Shown piece after piece: positions 10,424 through 19,070 of a DNA stretch of 64,000 nt. The stretch covers positions 5,305,501-5,369,500 of the forward strand of contig NZ_AYTM02000002.1 of NCBI RefSeq assembly GCF_000507185.2, written 5' to 3'. The notes below the pieces were generated by a model. It was not told the DNA's origin and did no database searches. It was given only the letters and a program-made list of their open reading frames with translations. The position numbers and the translations under genes were made by a program. The DNA is from Pseudomonas syringae KCTC 12500. Its GTDB lineage: Bacteria; Pseudomonadota; Gammaproteobacteria; Pseudomonadales; Pseudomonadaceae. Numbering within the stretch: the stretch's first letter is position 1; every line of letters starts with the position of its first letter.

Positions 10424-11557
10424 ATGAAAAATATTCTGTTGCTGGCCGCTGCAGTCGGTTGTTCATTAGGCCTGAGTGCCCAGGCGACCACCTTCGCTTA
10501 CATTTCCAGCCCCACCGATGGGCTGATTTCTCAATACCGTCTGGATGAAAAGAGCGGGGCGCTCAGCCTGGTCGAGCAAACCAGGGCGGGTGACCAGGTC
10601 AATCCGATGGCCATCACGCCGGATGGCAAAGCGTTATTTGCGGCGTTGCGCGCCAAGCCGTATCAAGTGCTGAGTTTCAGCATCGAGCCTGGCACCGGAC
10701 ACCTCAAACCGCTGAGCCAGGCGCCGCTGGCCGAGAGTCTGGCGTACCTGTCTACCGATCGTAGCGGACGCTTTCTGTTTGGTGCGTCATATGGCGCCGA
10801 CTTGCTCAGCGTCCAGCCCATCGATGCGCAGCACCGCCCGAGCGACAGCATTCAGACTTACAAGACCGGCATGCACGCACATTCGGTGCGCACCGATCCG
10901 AGCAACCGGTTTGTGTACGCCGGTAACCTGGGCGTCGATCGTGTGCTGCAATACCGCCTGGAGCCCAAGGACGGCAAGCTTGTCCCCATCGGCGAGGGCT
11001 ATGTCGCCGTTCCCGAGAATACCGGCCCGCGCCACCTGACCTTTTCGTCCGACGGCAAGTTTCTGTATGTCGTCGGTGAAATGAGTGGCACCGTCACGGC
11101 CTTCGCGATCAATCAGAAAACCGGTGCGTTGAAGCAGACCAGTCAGGCAGACGGTATTCCCAAACGCTTGAATCTGGCGCCGGGACAGGCTCGCGATGCG
11201 CGCAACAACGACCTCAAGGATGATCCGACGCCGCGCATCTGGGCCGCGGATATTCGCCTCGCGCCGAACGGCAAATGGCTGTTCATCAGTGAGCGCACCA
11301 GCAGCAGCGTGTCGGTGTTCAAGGTTGAGCCCACCAATGGCAAGGTGGCGTTCGTTGACAATTACCCCGTTCAGGAAAAGCAGCCGCGCAACATCGCTGT
11401 TTCACCCAATGGGCGCTGGTTGCTGGTGAGTGGCGAGAAAAGCGACAAGGTGGGCAGTTACGCCATAGGCGAGAAGGGTGCCTTGCAACGGGTCGGCGAA
11501 GCGCCCTCGGGCAAGGGTGCGCTGTGGATTGAAATGCTCAGCCAGCCAAGCGAGTAA
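10424..11557 (+). CDS. Exported lactonase-family beta-propeller (6-phosphogluconolactonase-like)
   Basis: A 377-residue protein from the chosen start, with a clear Sec signal peptide (MKNILLLAAAVGCSLGLSAQA). The mature part is a seven-bladed propeller of the YbhE/Pgl 3-carboxymuconate cyclase-like family: repeated phrases such as NPMAITPDGKALFAAL, HSVRTDPSNRFVYAGNLG, GPRHLTFSSDGKFLYVVGE and QPRNIAVSPNGRWLLVSGE. An in-frame ATG at 10388 would bury the signal peptide behind twelve residues, so 10424 (with AGG at about 10415) is preferred. Export to the periplasm argues against the cytoplasmic pentose-phosphate role; the substrate is unknown. Ends at a strong terminator. Confidence 0.85.
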   Translation: MKNILLLAAAVGCSLGLSAQATTFAYISSPTDGLISQYRLDEKSGALSLVEQTRAGDQVNPMAITPDGKALFAALRAKPYQVLSFSIEPGTGHLKPLSQAPLAESLAYLSTDRSGRFLFGASYGADLLSVQPIDAQHRPSDSIQTYKTGMHAHSVRTDPSNRFVYAGNLGVDRVLQYRLEPKDGKLVPIGEGYVAVPENTGPRHLTFSSDGKFLYVVGEMSGTVTAFAINQKTGALKQTSQADGIPKRLNLAPGQARDARNNDLKDDPTPRIWAADIRLAPNGKWLFISERTSSSVSVFKVEPTNGKVAFVDNYPVQEKQPRNIAVSPNGRWLLVSGEKSDKVGSYAIGEKGALQRVGEAPSGKGALWIEMLSQPSE

Positions 11558-11570
11558 GTGCTCTGAAACT

Positions 11571-11600
11571 AAAAAGCCCTGTCATATGACAGGGCTTTTT
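11571..11600. terminator. Bidirectional intrinsic terminator
   Basis: AAAAAGCCCTGTCATATGACAGGGCTTTTT is a perfect palindrome: a ten-base GC-rich arm on each side with A and T tracts at the flanks. It lies between two convergent genes (lactonase-like and ybiT) and can stop transcription from both sides. Shown as arms AAAAAGCCCTGTCAT and its complement. Confidence 0.93.
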
Positions 11601-11620
11601 ACTATTGCGGGCTGACAGGC

Positions 11621-13210
11621 TTAGAACGTAACGCCCTGGCTACGCAGGTAGTCGTCATAGGTGCCGCTGAAATCGACCACGCCACTTGGGCTGAGTTCGA
11701 TGATGCGGGTTGCCAGCGAGGACACGAACTCGCGGTCGTGACTGACGAAAATCAGTGTGCCTGGATAGTTTTCCAGCGCCAGGTTCAGCGACTCGATGGA
11801 TTCCATGTCCAGGTGGTTGGTCGGTTCGTCCATCACCAGCACGTTGGGCTTTTGCAGGATCAGCTTGCCGAACAGCATGCGGCCCTGTTCACCACCGGAA
11901 ATCACCTTCACCGACTTGAGGATCTCGTCGTTGGAGAACAGCATGCGGCCCAGGGTGCCACGTACCAGTTGCTCGCCGCCTTGAGTCCACTGACCCATCC
12001 AGTCGAACAGGGTGGAGTCATCCTCGAAATCGTGAGCATGGTCCTGAGCGTAATAGCCGATTTCCGCTGCGTCGGTCCACTTGACCGTGCCTGCGTCTGG
12101 TTGCAACTCGTTGACCAGGGTGCGCAGCAGAGTGGTCTTGCCGATGCCGTTCGGGCCGATGATGGCCACACGCTCGCCGGCTTCGACCTGGAAGCTGAAG
12201 TCCTTGAACAGGGTCTTGCCGTCGAAGCCTTTGGCCATGCGATCGACGATGACCGCCTGGCGGTGCAGCTTCTTGGTCTGCTCGAAACGAATGAAAGGGC
12301 TGACACGGCTGGAGGGCTTGACCTCGGCCAGCTGGATCTTGTCGATCGCCTTGGCTCGGGACGTGGCCTGCTTGGCTTTCGAGGCGTTGGCCGAGAAGCG
12401 GCTGACGAACGATTGCAGTTCGGAAATCTGCGCTTTCTTCTTGGCGTTGTCGGACAGCAACTGCTCGCGGGACTGGGTCGCCACGGTCATGTACTCGTCA
12501 TAGTTGCCCGGGAACAGACGCAACTCGCCGTAATCCAGGTCGGCCATGTGTGTGCACACGCTGTTCAGGAAGTGACGGTCGTGGGAGATGATGATCATCA
12601 GGCTGTTACGCTGGGTCAGGATGTTTTCCAGCCAGCGAATGGTGTTGATGTCCAGGTGGTTGGTCGGTTCGTCGAGCAGCAGCACTTCCGGATCGGAGAA
12701 CAGTGCCTGTGCCAGCAGAACGCGCAGCTTCCAGCCCGGCGAAACTTCGCTCATCGGACCGTTGTGCTGTTCGATGCCGATACCCAGACCCAACAGCAGT
12801 TCACCGGCGCGGGATTCGGCGGTGTAGCCGTCCATTTCGGCAAACTCGGTTTCCAGCTCGGCAACGGCCATGCCGTCGTCTTCACTCATTTCCGGCAGCG
12901 AATAGATGCGGTCGCGCTCGGCCTTGACCTTCCACAGCTCTTCGTGACCCATGATCACGGTGTCGAGCACCGTGAACTCTTCATAGGCGAACTGATCCTG
13001 GCGCAGTTTACCCAGACGCACGTTCGGCTCCAGCATCACCTGCCCACCCGAAGGCTCGAGGTCGCCACCGAGGATTTTCATGAACGTGGACTTGCCGCAG
13101 CCGTTCGCGCCAATCAGGCCATAACGGTTACCAGCGCCAAACTTGACCGAGACATTCTCGAACAAGGGTTTGGGGCCGAACTGCATCGTGATGTTAGCTG
13201 TGGAGATCAA
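11621..13210 (-). CDS. ybiT: ABC-F family ATPase, YbiT type
   Basis: A 529-residue soluble protein with two ATPase domains and no membrane segments. Domain 1 has GANGCGKST, signature [15 protein letters not shown] and [11 protein letters not shown]; domain 2 has [23 protein letters not shown] and [10 protein letters not shown]. The linker with [24 protein letters not shown] matches remembered E. coli YbiT almost word for word. ABC-F proteins bind the ribosomal E site and modulate translation. The start is a TTG codon at 13210 preceded by AGGTAAAG; the resulting N-terminus aligns with YbiT and no in-frame ATG is available before the first beta strand. Single gene, convergent with the lactonase. 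Confidence 0.95.
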   Translation of the reverse strand: MISTANITMQFGPKPLFENVSVKFGAGNRYGLIGANGCGKSTFMKILGGDLEPSGGQVMLEPNVRLGKLRQDQFAYEEFTVLDTVIMGHEELWKVKAERDRIYSLPEMSEDDGMAVAELETEFAEMDGYTAESRAGELLLGLGIGIEQHNGPMSEVSPGWKLRVLLAQALFSDPEVLLLDEPTNHLDINTIRWLENILTQRNSLMIIISHDRHFLNSVCTHMADLDYGELRLFPGNYDEYMTVATQSREQLLSDNAKKKAQISELQSFVSRFSANASKAKQATSRAKAIDKIQLAEVKPSSRVSPFIRFEQTKKLHRQAVIVDRMAKGFDGKTLFKDFSFQVEAGERVAIIGPNGIGKTTLLRTLVNELQPDAGTVKWTDAAEIGYYAQDHAHDFEDDSTLFDWMGQWTQGGEQLVRGTLGRMLFSNDEILKSVKVISGGEQGRMLFGKLILQKPNVLVMDEPTNHLDMESIESLNLALENYPGTLIFVSHDREFVSSLATRIIELSPSGVVDFSGTYDDYLRSQGVTF

Positions 13211-13583
13211 TTACTTTACCTATCAATAACGTGGGCAATAACCGGGGGAGCGCTGGCGTCAGCGGGTGTGGTGCTCAGGACCCCACCGAAGCTGTTCAGT
13301 CCGCTCCGTCCGAGCATGAGCTGACCCAACGGGCATACGTCTACAGCAACGGCAGCCTGCCACGACTGCGTTGCCGGGATATGAATGTGGGGGTTCACGC
13401 CAGACATTGGCGCGCATTGTCGCATAGGTCGGGCGGCAGTGACATGGTGGGCGGCAGGGGATTGCCGAGTTTAACGGGTCGGGGCAGGGTTGGCGCCTGC
13501 TTCAGCGCCCTTCGCTGCGTGCAACTGCGGACGCCCAAGACAAGCAGGCTGCGTTGCTGTCAGCACTCTGTGACGGCTGAATA
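13211..13583. other. Intergenic region between ybiT and the waaZ-like gene
   Basis: About 370 bases without a supported gene. Both neighbours are on the minus strand, so it should hold the ybiT promoter and the 3' end of the waaZ-like transcript. The overlapping open frames have poor composition and no ribosome sites. I see no RNA-gene-like structure. Confidence 0.6.
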
Positions 13584-14420
13584 CTATCGTTGAAGTGCGC
13601 AACTGACTTTATGGCGAACTTCATCAAGGCTCAACTTGGGAATGACTTCGTGCGGCACACGCGAGCTGTCGGAGACATTGAATACCTGGAAGTCGCTCCC
13701 GACGACCTGTTTCGACATCAGCTCAAGTGATGGAAGAATTCTGGACTCGTAATGCTGGTCCAGACCGCAAGGTGAGCAATTGTCGCTGGAGGATTCATAG
13801 AATCGGCCCACGGACTGATTCATATCGAAACCGACCAGAAAGACATTGTCGAAACCAAGGTGATAAGACAGTTGCAGCGCCAGATACATGACAGTTCGGG
13901 CGTCGAAAAAACCAAATTCCAGATCCTTGCTGAAACCGATATCCCGGTTTCTGCTACTCCATAACGAGAGTTTTCTGACCAGTGCATCCTCCCGCGAGCA
14001 CAGTGCCGCCACCCTCGACACTCTGGGCGATTTCTTCAGTGCATAAGCGCGTCCGGAAGGTCTGGGAATATCGCCGCGAAACTGATCTTCCCAGAGGCCG
14101 ACATTTTCGCTGGAGCGCATGGCGGCGGCGAACAGCTCAGGCTGCTGGTTGGGAAAATCCCTGTCGGAGCAGACGTAGAACAACGGCTTTATGTTCGTGC
14201 CTGCGAACATCGAGAACGCGCCGTTCATGGTAATCATGGGGATATGCGAGAACTCTTCGATAGGGAAGTCCTTTGCTGATTTCCCAGAGCCAATCAGGAA
14301 AACCGGCCCTTTTTTAGTGCCCTTGCATTGGCTGAAATCAAGCACACGCGTCGGTGCAGGCGTGCGCTCGTCAACAGCATTGCGTACGTAGCGCGTCGAA
14401 TTAATTGATTGACTAGTCAT
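13584..14420 (-). CDS. WaaZ-like lipopolysaccharide core protein (putative Kdo transferase)
   Basis: A 278-residue protein close to the length of E. coli WaaZ (about 283). The N-terminal GPVFLIGSGKSAKDFPIEEF and the later run IGFSKDLEFGFFDARTVMYL, then FLVGFDMNQSVGRFYE, parallel WaaZ segments of the type GFCKDISIGYCSCHTIAFAA and SGLDLTGSCSRFYDE. WaaZ is linked to adding a third Kdo residue in the LPS core. The gene starts with ATG after AAGG at a five-base spacing. It is alone here, not among other LPS core genes. The assignment rests on remembered WaaZ motifs, not on an alignment; the exact sugar and acceptor are not known. Confidence 0.65.
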   Translation of the reverse strand: MTSQSINSTRYVRNAVDERTPAPTRVLDFSQCKGTKKGPVFLIGSGKSAKDFPIEEFSHIPMITMNGAFSMFAGTNIKPLFYVCSDRDFPNQQPELFAAAMRSSENVGLWEDQFRGDIPRPSGRAYALKKSPRVSRVAALCSREDALVRKLSLWSSRNRDIGFSKDLEFGFFDARTVMYLALQLSYHLGFDNVFLVGFDMNQSVGRFYESSSDNCSPCGLDQHYESRILPSLELMSKQVVGSDFQVFNVSDSSRVPHEVIPKLSLDEVRHKVSCALQR

Positions 14421-14801
14421 GACAACCTTGTAAGCACTAGTGGCAAATTAGTTAGGGCGTTATGCGCGCGACATTATCGGCTGGTGGCCATTAATTCAAT
14501 ATCAAAGTGTCTAAAAAGAGTATCACACTGGAAACAACTGGCTACATAGCAAGGGCGCTGATTACCGAAATGCGCTATTCACTGGAGGGTTTTCGGATGT
14601 AAGGTTGGAGGGGTGATATTGTTTTAATACTTATTGGCCACTACTTGATGGCAATTCAATGTGCGAGAGGAAAGACGAGCTCCAAATAGCTGTCAGGATG
14701 ATAGATTTGCGCGGGGCCAAGCTGGACGAAGGCGGTCATATGAGGTTTTTCTGCAAGGCCCGGTGATGACCAGGCCTGCCATTTCTGGTGCGTGTTGACG
14801 G
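14421..14801. other. AT-richer intergenic region upstream of the waaZ-like gene
   Basis: Around 380 bases. The first 230 bases next to the waaZ-like start are clearly AT-richer than the flanking genes and must contain its promoter. The rest lies downstream of the 45-residue ORF; one minus-strand frame there reads into AFVQLGPAQIYHPDSYLELV but lacks a start codon and ribosome site of its own. Confidence 0.5.
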
Positions 14802-14939
14802 TTAGTCGGATTTCCTTTCCTGCTTCTTCCTCCTGAACCAGCTTCCCAGCGCGTGGAAAGGGTGAATGAACATCGCAATCGCTCCAAGCAGAAAGACGAT
14901 GGAGATAAGGATCAGACCCAGCCCTTCGTGTGCAAACAT
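14802..14939 (-). CDS. Small single-pass membrane protein, 45 residues
   Basis: A short frame from ATG at 14939 to TAA at 14802. AGGAG sits about eight bases before the ATG. The product begins MFAHEGLGL, continues with one strongly hydrophobic helix (about residues 6-25, LGLILISIVFLLGAIAMF) and ends in a basic tail (WFRRKKQERKSD), which predicts the C-terminus in the cytoplasm. Good ribosome site, membrane helix and positive tail together make it a plausible real gene. I do not recognise the family and cannot propose a function. Confidence 0.6.
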   Translation of the reverse strand: MFAHEGLGLILISIVFLLGAIAMFIHPFHALGSWFRRKKQERKSD

Positions 14940-15272
14940 AGTGATTGACTCCTGTTGTCACTTTGTCGGTCCGTTGAAGAGTAGCGGCTGAAACGTTTCA
15001 TCTCATGAAGAAATGTTAAGGAACTTTCTTGGAGCGGTTTTCAGGCAGGGCCTTGTTCCGGTCGGACCCATGCACGGTTTGGCGCAGACGCCCGGTTTTG
15101 CTGCGCCAAACCAGTGGGTTTTAGTGCTGGCTTTGCCAATATATGGCATTGCGACAAGTATCTTCAGTGCCGTCGCGGAACTAGATGAGGCGATGACGAG
15201 ACTATAAGCACGCTCGTGTTCAGCAGGCGTGGCCTGTGAGCGTGCATTCTTATGATCCCGGAGGTTACTGAC
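14940..15272. other. Intergenic region between small membrane protein and lipoprotein genes
   Basis: About 330 bases between divergent genes. It holds promoters for both sides and an imperfect stem-loop at 15208-15245. A plus-strand 64-codon frame at 15013-15207 has a hydrophobic patch but no ribosome site and was not accepted. Confidence 0.5.
15208..15245 (+). other. Imperfect stem-loop in the lipoprotein gene leader
   Basis: Outer arms GCACGCTC (15208-15215) and GAGCGTGC (15238-15245) are perfectly complementary, and an inner pair CAGGC/GCCTG closes a three-base loop. It ends 15 bases before the GAGG ribosome site of the lipoprotein gene. No T tract follows, so a classical terminator is unlikely; a leader structure or protein site is possible. 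Confidence 0.45.
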
Positions 15273-15974
15273 ATGAAGTCCCTTTTCCGTCCAGCTTTGC
15301 TGCTGGCTGTCGCTTTACCCCTGTTCCTGGCTGGCTGCGGAGACAAGGAGCCCGAGCAGCGCACTGCGTTCACTCAGTTCCTGCAAATCCGAATTGTCGA
15401 CAAGCCGGGCGTACATGTGCCCAAGCTGACGGATGAGGAGAAGAAAACCTTTGGTGACTACACCTCGCACTATGCGGTCATCTCCGACTTCGGCGCAGGC
15501 ATGGACTCTGCTGTACAGCCGCTCGCCGGCTTGATGCAGAAAGGCTCTTTTCATTCGGTCAGCGATGTCATTCAACGACGCGCTGACCTGGCTGCTGTGC
15601 AGACGGGCCTTGATGAAGTGGGCGAAAAGCTGACCGTCGAGCAGGGCAAGGCAGACGCCGCACGCGCGAAACTCAAGCAGCCTGAAGACCTCAAGGTGGT
15701 TTACGACAAGGCCTACGACCGAACTGTCAGCGTACCCGCCAACACCTTCCGCGAAGTGCTGCCGCAGATAAAGGGCACCTTTTCCAGTGGCCTGAAGGTT
15801 GCCGATTATGTGGACGCGCACAAATCGCAGATCGATATCTCGGGTTCGACGATCACCGTCAAGGATCCTGTGGTCCAGACCGAGCTCAACAAACTGCTGC
15901 AAGAGCTGAACGAGCAGGGCAAGAACGCTCAACAAGCCCAGTCCAAGCTGCAATCGCTGATGACCGGCCGCTGA
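15273..15974 (+). CDS. DUF3053-like lipoprotein
   Basis: A 233-residue lipoprotein. Signal peptide MKSLFRPALLLAVALPLFLAGC ends in the lipobox LAGC, followed by GDKEPEQRTAFTQFLQIRI, which resembles the start of the DUF3053 family (E. coli YiaF-like). The remainder is largely helical and polar, with a Gln-rich C-terminal helix. GAGG lies seven bases before the ATG at 15273; the in-frame ATG at 15252 would add seven residues before the signal peptide and is less likely. No Asp at +2 of the lipid Cys other than Gly-Asp, so sorting to the outer membrane is expected. Function unknown. Confidence 0.75.
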   Translation: MKSLFRPALLLAVALPLFLAGCGDKEPEQRTAFTQFLQIRIVDKPGVHVPKLTDEEKKTFGDYTSHYAVISDFGAGMDSAVQPLAGLMQKGSFHSVSDVIQRRADLAAVQTGLDEVGEKLTVEQGKADAARAKLKQPEDLKVVYDKAYDRTVSVPANTFREVLPQIKGTFSSGLKVADYVDAHKSQIDISGSTITVKDPVVQTELNKLLQELNEQGKNAQQAQSKLQSLMTGR

Positions 15975-16083
15975 TATCGAGCTGCTGCGTCTGAGGTGAC
16001 GGCCCGGCCCTGCTGCCGGGCCGGTCCTTGTGTCAGGTATGATTCGGCCATCTGTCTGCCTGATGCCGGGAATCAACCGCCTG

Positions 16084-16629
16084 ATGACTAACCCCTCTTC
16101 AATGACCATTACCCTGCGTGATGCTTCCTCTGCGGATGCGTTGTGCCTTGCGGTGCTCGGTATGCAGGTTTTTCTCGACACCTACGCAACGCAGGGCATT
16201 CGACAGTCCATCGCCCGCGAGGCGCTGGAAGCTTTCTCGCCTGCGAACTTCGCACAACAGCTCATCGAGCCGACAACGTTCATCGTCGTTGCCGAGTTGC
16301 AAGGGCATTTGATCGGCTTTGCTCAAGTCGCGTTGCGCACCGACCACGCAATGCTCGGTGTGTCGAACGCCGCCGAGTTGCAACGTCTCTATGTGCAGGA
16401 GCGTTTCACGGGGCGTGGAGCGGGGCGGCTGTTACTTGATGCTGCCGAGCAGCGTGCAACAACCCGTCACGCCTCGCTATTATGGGCAACGGTCTGGGTT
16501 GGCAATCCTCGCGCTTTGGCGTTCTACCCTCGTCAAGGCTATGCATGGAAAGGTACGCCGCACTATGTGTTTCAGGGCGAAACACATGAGAATCACCTGT
16601 TTGCCAAACCGCTGATGACTACTGACTGA
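16084..16629 (+). CDS. GNAT family N-acetyltransferase
   Basis: A 181-residue protein with the acetyltransferase fold. The acetyl-CoA binding segment is LQRLYVQERFTGRGAGRLLLDAAEQRA, with the expected R/QxxGxG/A phosphate loop (RGAGRLL), and the last conserved strand is NPRALAFYPRQGYAWKG. Several in-frame ATGs exist (16030, 16084, 16102) and none has a convincing ribosome site; 16084 keeps the beginning of the fold (TITLRDASSADALCLAVL). Substrate unknown. The nearby GST gene follows after 30 bases on the same strand. Confidence 0.75.
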   Translation: MTNPSSMTITLRDASSADALCLAVLGMQVFLDTYATQGIRQSIAREALEAFSPANFAQQLIEPTTFIVVAELQGHLIGFAQVALRTDHAMLGVSNAAELQRLYVQERFTGRGAGRLLLDAAEQRATTRHASLLWATVWVGNPRALAFYPRQGYAWKGTPHYVFQGETHENHLFAKPLMTTD

Positions 16630-16659
16630 CACGACGTTGCTGTGCAACAAGGACGCTGA

Positions 16660-17283
16660 ATGCTGCGCATACTGGGCAAGACCTCCTCGATCAACGTACG
16701 AAAAGTACTCTGGACGTGTGAGGAGCTGAAGATACCCTTCACTCAGGAAGACTGGGGGTCAGACTTCAAGCCTGCCGACACCGAGGCGTTCGTCGCGCTC
16801 AACCCGAATGCCATGGTGCCGGTTATCGTGGATGATGACTTCGTGCTTTGGGAGTCCAACAGCATCGTTCGCTATCTGGCCAACCGTTATGCTGGCGACC
16901 CTGTTTACCCGCTGGATCCACGCGCCAGGGCGCACACCGATCAGTGGATCGACTGGCAAGGCTCGGATCTGAACCGATCATGGAGTTATGCCTTCATGTC
17001 ACTGGTACGACGTTCGACCGAGCACCAGGACCCTGCAGCCATAGCCGTGTCCTGTGCTCAATGGACCAGGCACATGCAGATACTCGACAGGCAACTGGAA
17101 AAGACCGGCACCTATGTCTGCGGCGAGCGTTTTACCCTGGCGGACATCCCCATCGGTCTTTCAGTCAATCGCTGGTTCGAGACGCCTCTCGAGCATCCCG
17201 ACCTGCCCGCCGTCAATGCGTATTACGAACGCCTGAGCCACCGTTCCGGCTACCTTCTGTACGGGCGCAACGGAACTCCGTGA
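16660..17283 (+). CDS. Glutathione S-transferase family protein
   Basis: A 207-residue two-domain GST. The thioredoxin-like N-terminus ([20 protein letters not shown], then [27 protein letters not shown]) carries the cis-Pro VPV and the ES pair that binds the gamma-glutamyl part of glutathione. The all-helical C-terminal domain has [16 protein letters not shown]. Cytoplasmic detoxification or reduction enzyme of unknown substrate. CAAGGA precedes the ATG. Confidence 0.88.
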   Translation: MLRILGKTSSINVRKVLWTCEELKIPFTQEDWGSDFKPADTEAFVALNPNAMVPVIVDDDFVLWESNSIVRYLANRYAGDPVYPLDPRARAHTDQWIDWQGSDLNRSWSYAFMSLVRRSTEHQDPAAIAVSCAQWTRHMQILDRQLEKTGTYVCGERFTLADIPIGLSVNRWFETPLEHPDLPAVNAYYERLSHRSGYLLYGRNGTP

Positions 17284-17353
17284 CGGTTTGTCGGGCTCGC
17301 GTTTATCCTTGGGCACCATTGTGAGTCTTGTTGCCTGTTAAGGAGTCGTCGAA

Positions 17354-17779
17354 GTGACCACCATCAAAATTACCGCGGGCGGATATGAGTTTCTCGCCGA
17401 AGCCCATCCGGATGCGCCGCAAACGGTGGAAGCGTTTCTCAAGCTGCTGCCTTATCGGCAGAAATTCATCCATGTGCGCTGGAGCGGCGAGGGTTGCTGG
17501 GTGCCGCTGGATGATTATCAACTGAAGCTGGATGACACATTGATCGGCTTCGAGAACGCAACCAGCCATCCTTCGGTGGGCGACATTCTTTTCTACCCGG
17601 GCGGTTACAGCGAAACCGAGATTATCCTTGCCTACGGCTCGTGCTGTTTCGCCAGCAAGATGGGGCAGTTGGCGGGCAACCATTTCCTGACCATTACCCA
17701 GGGCAAGGAAAACCTGCGCAAACTGGGCGTGAAGACACTGTGGGAAGGCGCTCAGGAGGTGGTTTTCGAACTGGCTTGA
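17354..17779 (+). CDS. DUF3830 family protein (cyclophilin-like fold)
   Basis: A 141-residue protein with a GTG start at 17354 preceded by AGGAG at 17341-17345. It has the features of DUF3830: an opening beta strand TIKITAGGYEFLAEAHPDAP, a central HVRWSGEGCWVPLDD, and HPSVGDILFYPGG before a GNHFLTITQG segment. The family adopts a cyclophilin-like barrel; members are often near amidase or transport genes but no activity is established that I can cite. No operon partner is obvious. Confidence 0.75.
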   Translation: MTTIKITAGGYEFLAEAHPDAPQTVEAFLKLLPYRQKFIHVRWSGEGCWVPLDDYQLKLDDTLIGFENATSHPSVGDILFYPGGYSETEIILAYGSCCFASKMGQLAGNHFLTITQGKENLRKLGVKTLWEGAQEVVFELA

Positions 17780-17888
17780 GTCTGCCGCTATTGCGCGATA
17801 GGCATTTGCCAGTATTTGTTGGAACTGCTGATCTTCGCCAGGGGTCTAGTCCACGATGCTTCCAGCTCCCGGAAGCCGACCTGGAGAC

Positions 17889-18338
17889 ATGACCTTGAAT
17901 ATTTTCGAAGCCCTGCGCGAAAGCCATGATCGTCAACGCAGCTACGCTGATGCCCTGATCCAGACTAGCGGCGACAGCGCCGAACGCGAGAAGGCCTACA
18001 AACAGCTCAAGGAAGAACTGCAGGCCCACGAAACGGCCGAAGAACGGTTTTTCTACATCCCTCTGATGGCCCACGACAATGGCGTGGACCTGAGCCGTCA
18101 CGCCATTTCCGAGCATCACGAGATGGACGAGATGATGGAAGAGCTCGATGAAACCGAAATGTCCAGTCCAGCCTGGCTGGCCACTGCGAAAAAGCTGTCG
18201 GAAAAAGTGCATCACCACCTGAAGGAAGAAGAGCAGAAGTTCTTCCAGATGGCGGGCAAATTGCTCGACGAAAAGCAGAAACAGAGTCTGGCCGGCGAAT
18301 ACGTGAAGGAATACGAAGAGCAATTGGCTGAAGGTTGA
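17889..18338 (+). CDS. Hemerythrin-domain protein
   Basis: A 149-residue four-helix protein with the iron-ligand pattern of hemerythrins: His near the start of helix 1 (ALRESHDRQR), HETAEERFFYIPL in helix 2, HHEMDEMMEEL in helix 3 and HHHLKEEEQKFF in helix 4. Such soluble proteins bind a di-iron centre and O2 or take part in iron or nitrosative stress handling. The start at 17889 is preceded by GGAG at a short spacing; an ATG at 17856 would add eleven residues of low complexity. Single gene. Confidence 0.85.
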   Translation: MTLNIFEALRESHDRQRSYADALIQTSGDSAEREKAYKQLKEELQAHETAEERFFYIPLMAHDNGVDLSRHAISEHHEMDEMMEELDETEMSSPAWLATAKKLSEKVHHHLKEEEQKFFQMAGKLLDEKQKQSLAGEYVKEYEEQLAEG

Positions 18339-18386
18339 TAGCGCGGTGCAGTGCTAGAATCGACTTTTTATCAGCGAAGGCATGAC

Positions 18387-18746
18387 ATGAAGTTTCTGTT
18401 TCTGACAAGCGCGGCGGTGATTGCGGCAACCGTATTGACTGGGTGTGCAGCGCCTTCCAGTTCTGCACGTGCCGCAGGACCCTACAAGGTCCTGTCGAGC
18501 GCCAAGCAGGATGCTGCCGTTGCCCAGTGCATTCAGGTGACCTGGCAGAACGAAGCCATGTTCGGCACGTCTACTGACGTGTTCCTGCATGACCTGTCCG
18601 GTGGGGGCTTCACCGTGTTTACCACTGAATCGACCTACTTCGCCGACGTGCGCGGCAAAGGCCCGACCACAGCCGTTGAATTCTATGCCCCGCAAGGCGA
18701 TGCTCAGGCCGCGTTGCGCTCTGCGGCCATTGCTACCTGTCTTTGA
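18387..18746 (+). CDS. Small lipoprotein of unknown function
   Basis: A 119-residue protein with signal peptide MKFLFLTSAAVIAATVLTGC and lipobox LTGC. The mature domain (KVLSSAKQDAAVAQCIQVTW, then GFTVFTTESTYFADV) looks like a compact alpha/beta domain with two Cys (VAQC and the final ATCL) that could form a disulfide. It is of the kind annotated as a hypothetical lipoprotein in pseudomonads. The ATG at 18387 has CGAAGG upstream; an earlier in-frame ATG would not give a proper signal peptide. Confidence 0.7.
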   Translation: MKFLFLTSAAVIAATVLTGCAAPSSSARAAGPYKVLSSAKQDAAVAQCIQVTWQNEAMFGTSTDVFLHDLSGGGFTVFTTESTYFADVRGKGPTTAVEFYAPQGDAQAALRSAAIATCL

Positions 18747-18770
18747 GTCTCTTCCCCATTCGACACCTCT

Positions 18771-18794
18771 CGTTCCCACGCCAGCGTGGGAGCG
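18771..18794. repeat. REP-like palindrome of the Pseudomonas GTTCCCACGC type
   Basis: Arms CCCACGC (18775-18781) and GCGTGGG (18784-18790) around CA, extended by further pairing on both sides. This resembles the dispersed extragenic palindromes seen many times in P. syringae genomes. Part of the same motif (AGCGTGGGAA) recurs at 54124-54133 in this window. Confidence 0.7.
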
Positions 18795-19014
18795 CCGTTC
18801 TGGACGCTCTTTGTGCCCGTGCTTCTGGCTGATTTACGTTGATACTCCACGCCCGATAACAGCGCATGCGCACAAGAGTGGGGCCGTACCACTCAAATGT
18901 GACAATCGGTAGCGTTACCTGCGGGCTTCGTCCCCGCTGTCCCGCTTCAAGCCCAAATTCCAGTCTGTTGATTTGTTTCGACTTTTTTATGGGGTGTCCT
19001 CCGTACGTCCTCTA

Positions 19015-19030
19015 TGGCACACTTTCTGCT
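19015..19030 (+). promoter_or_regulatory. Sigma-54-type -24/-12 promoter candidate
   Basis: TGGCACACTTTCTGCT keeps the invariant GG and GC of the -24/-12 elements with exactly ten bases between them, and matches the TGGCAC half fully. Only the first base of the -12 box differs from the usual TTGC. It lies 70 bases before the binding-protein ATG, which would put the transcript start near 19041, and suggests control by RpoN with an NtrC-like activator. Confidence 0.6.
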
Positions 19031-19056
19031 GTCTATTCCGTTGTTACATACCTGTA

Positions 19057-19070
19057 TCCGCTATAGCGGA
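19057..19070. promoter_or_regulatory. Perfect 14-base palindrome, candidate IclR-type operator
   Basis: TCCGCTATAGCGGA is its own reverse complement. It lies about 16 bases downstream of the start site predicted from the sigma-54-like element and 30 bases before the ATG of the importer gene, a good place for a repressor. The IclR-family gene in the same cluster is the obvious candidate ligand. Confidence 0.55.

Noticed and set aside
14656..14801. Minus-strand coding-like stretch ending SYLELVFPLAH
   Set aside because: Composition is protein-like, but the only in-frame ATGs are far upstream in another gene's frame or too close to the end; may be a gene remnant. Not enough to call.
15013..15207. 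64-codon plus-strand frame with a hydrophobic stretch
   Set aside because: No ribosome site, awkward composition, and it lies in a promoter region.
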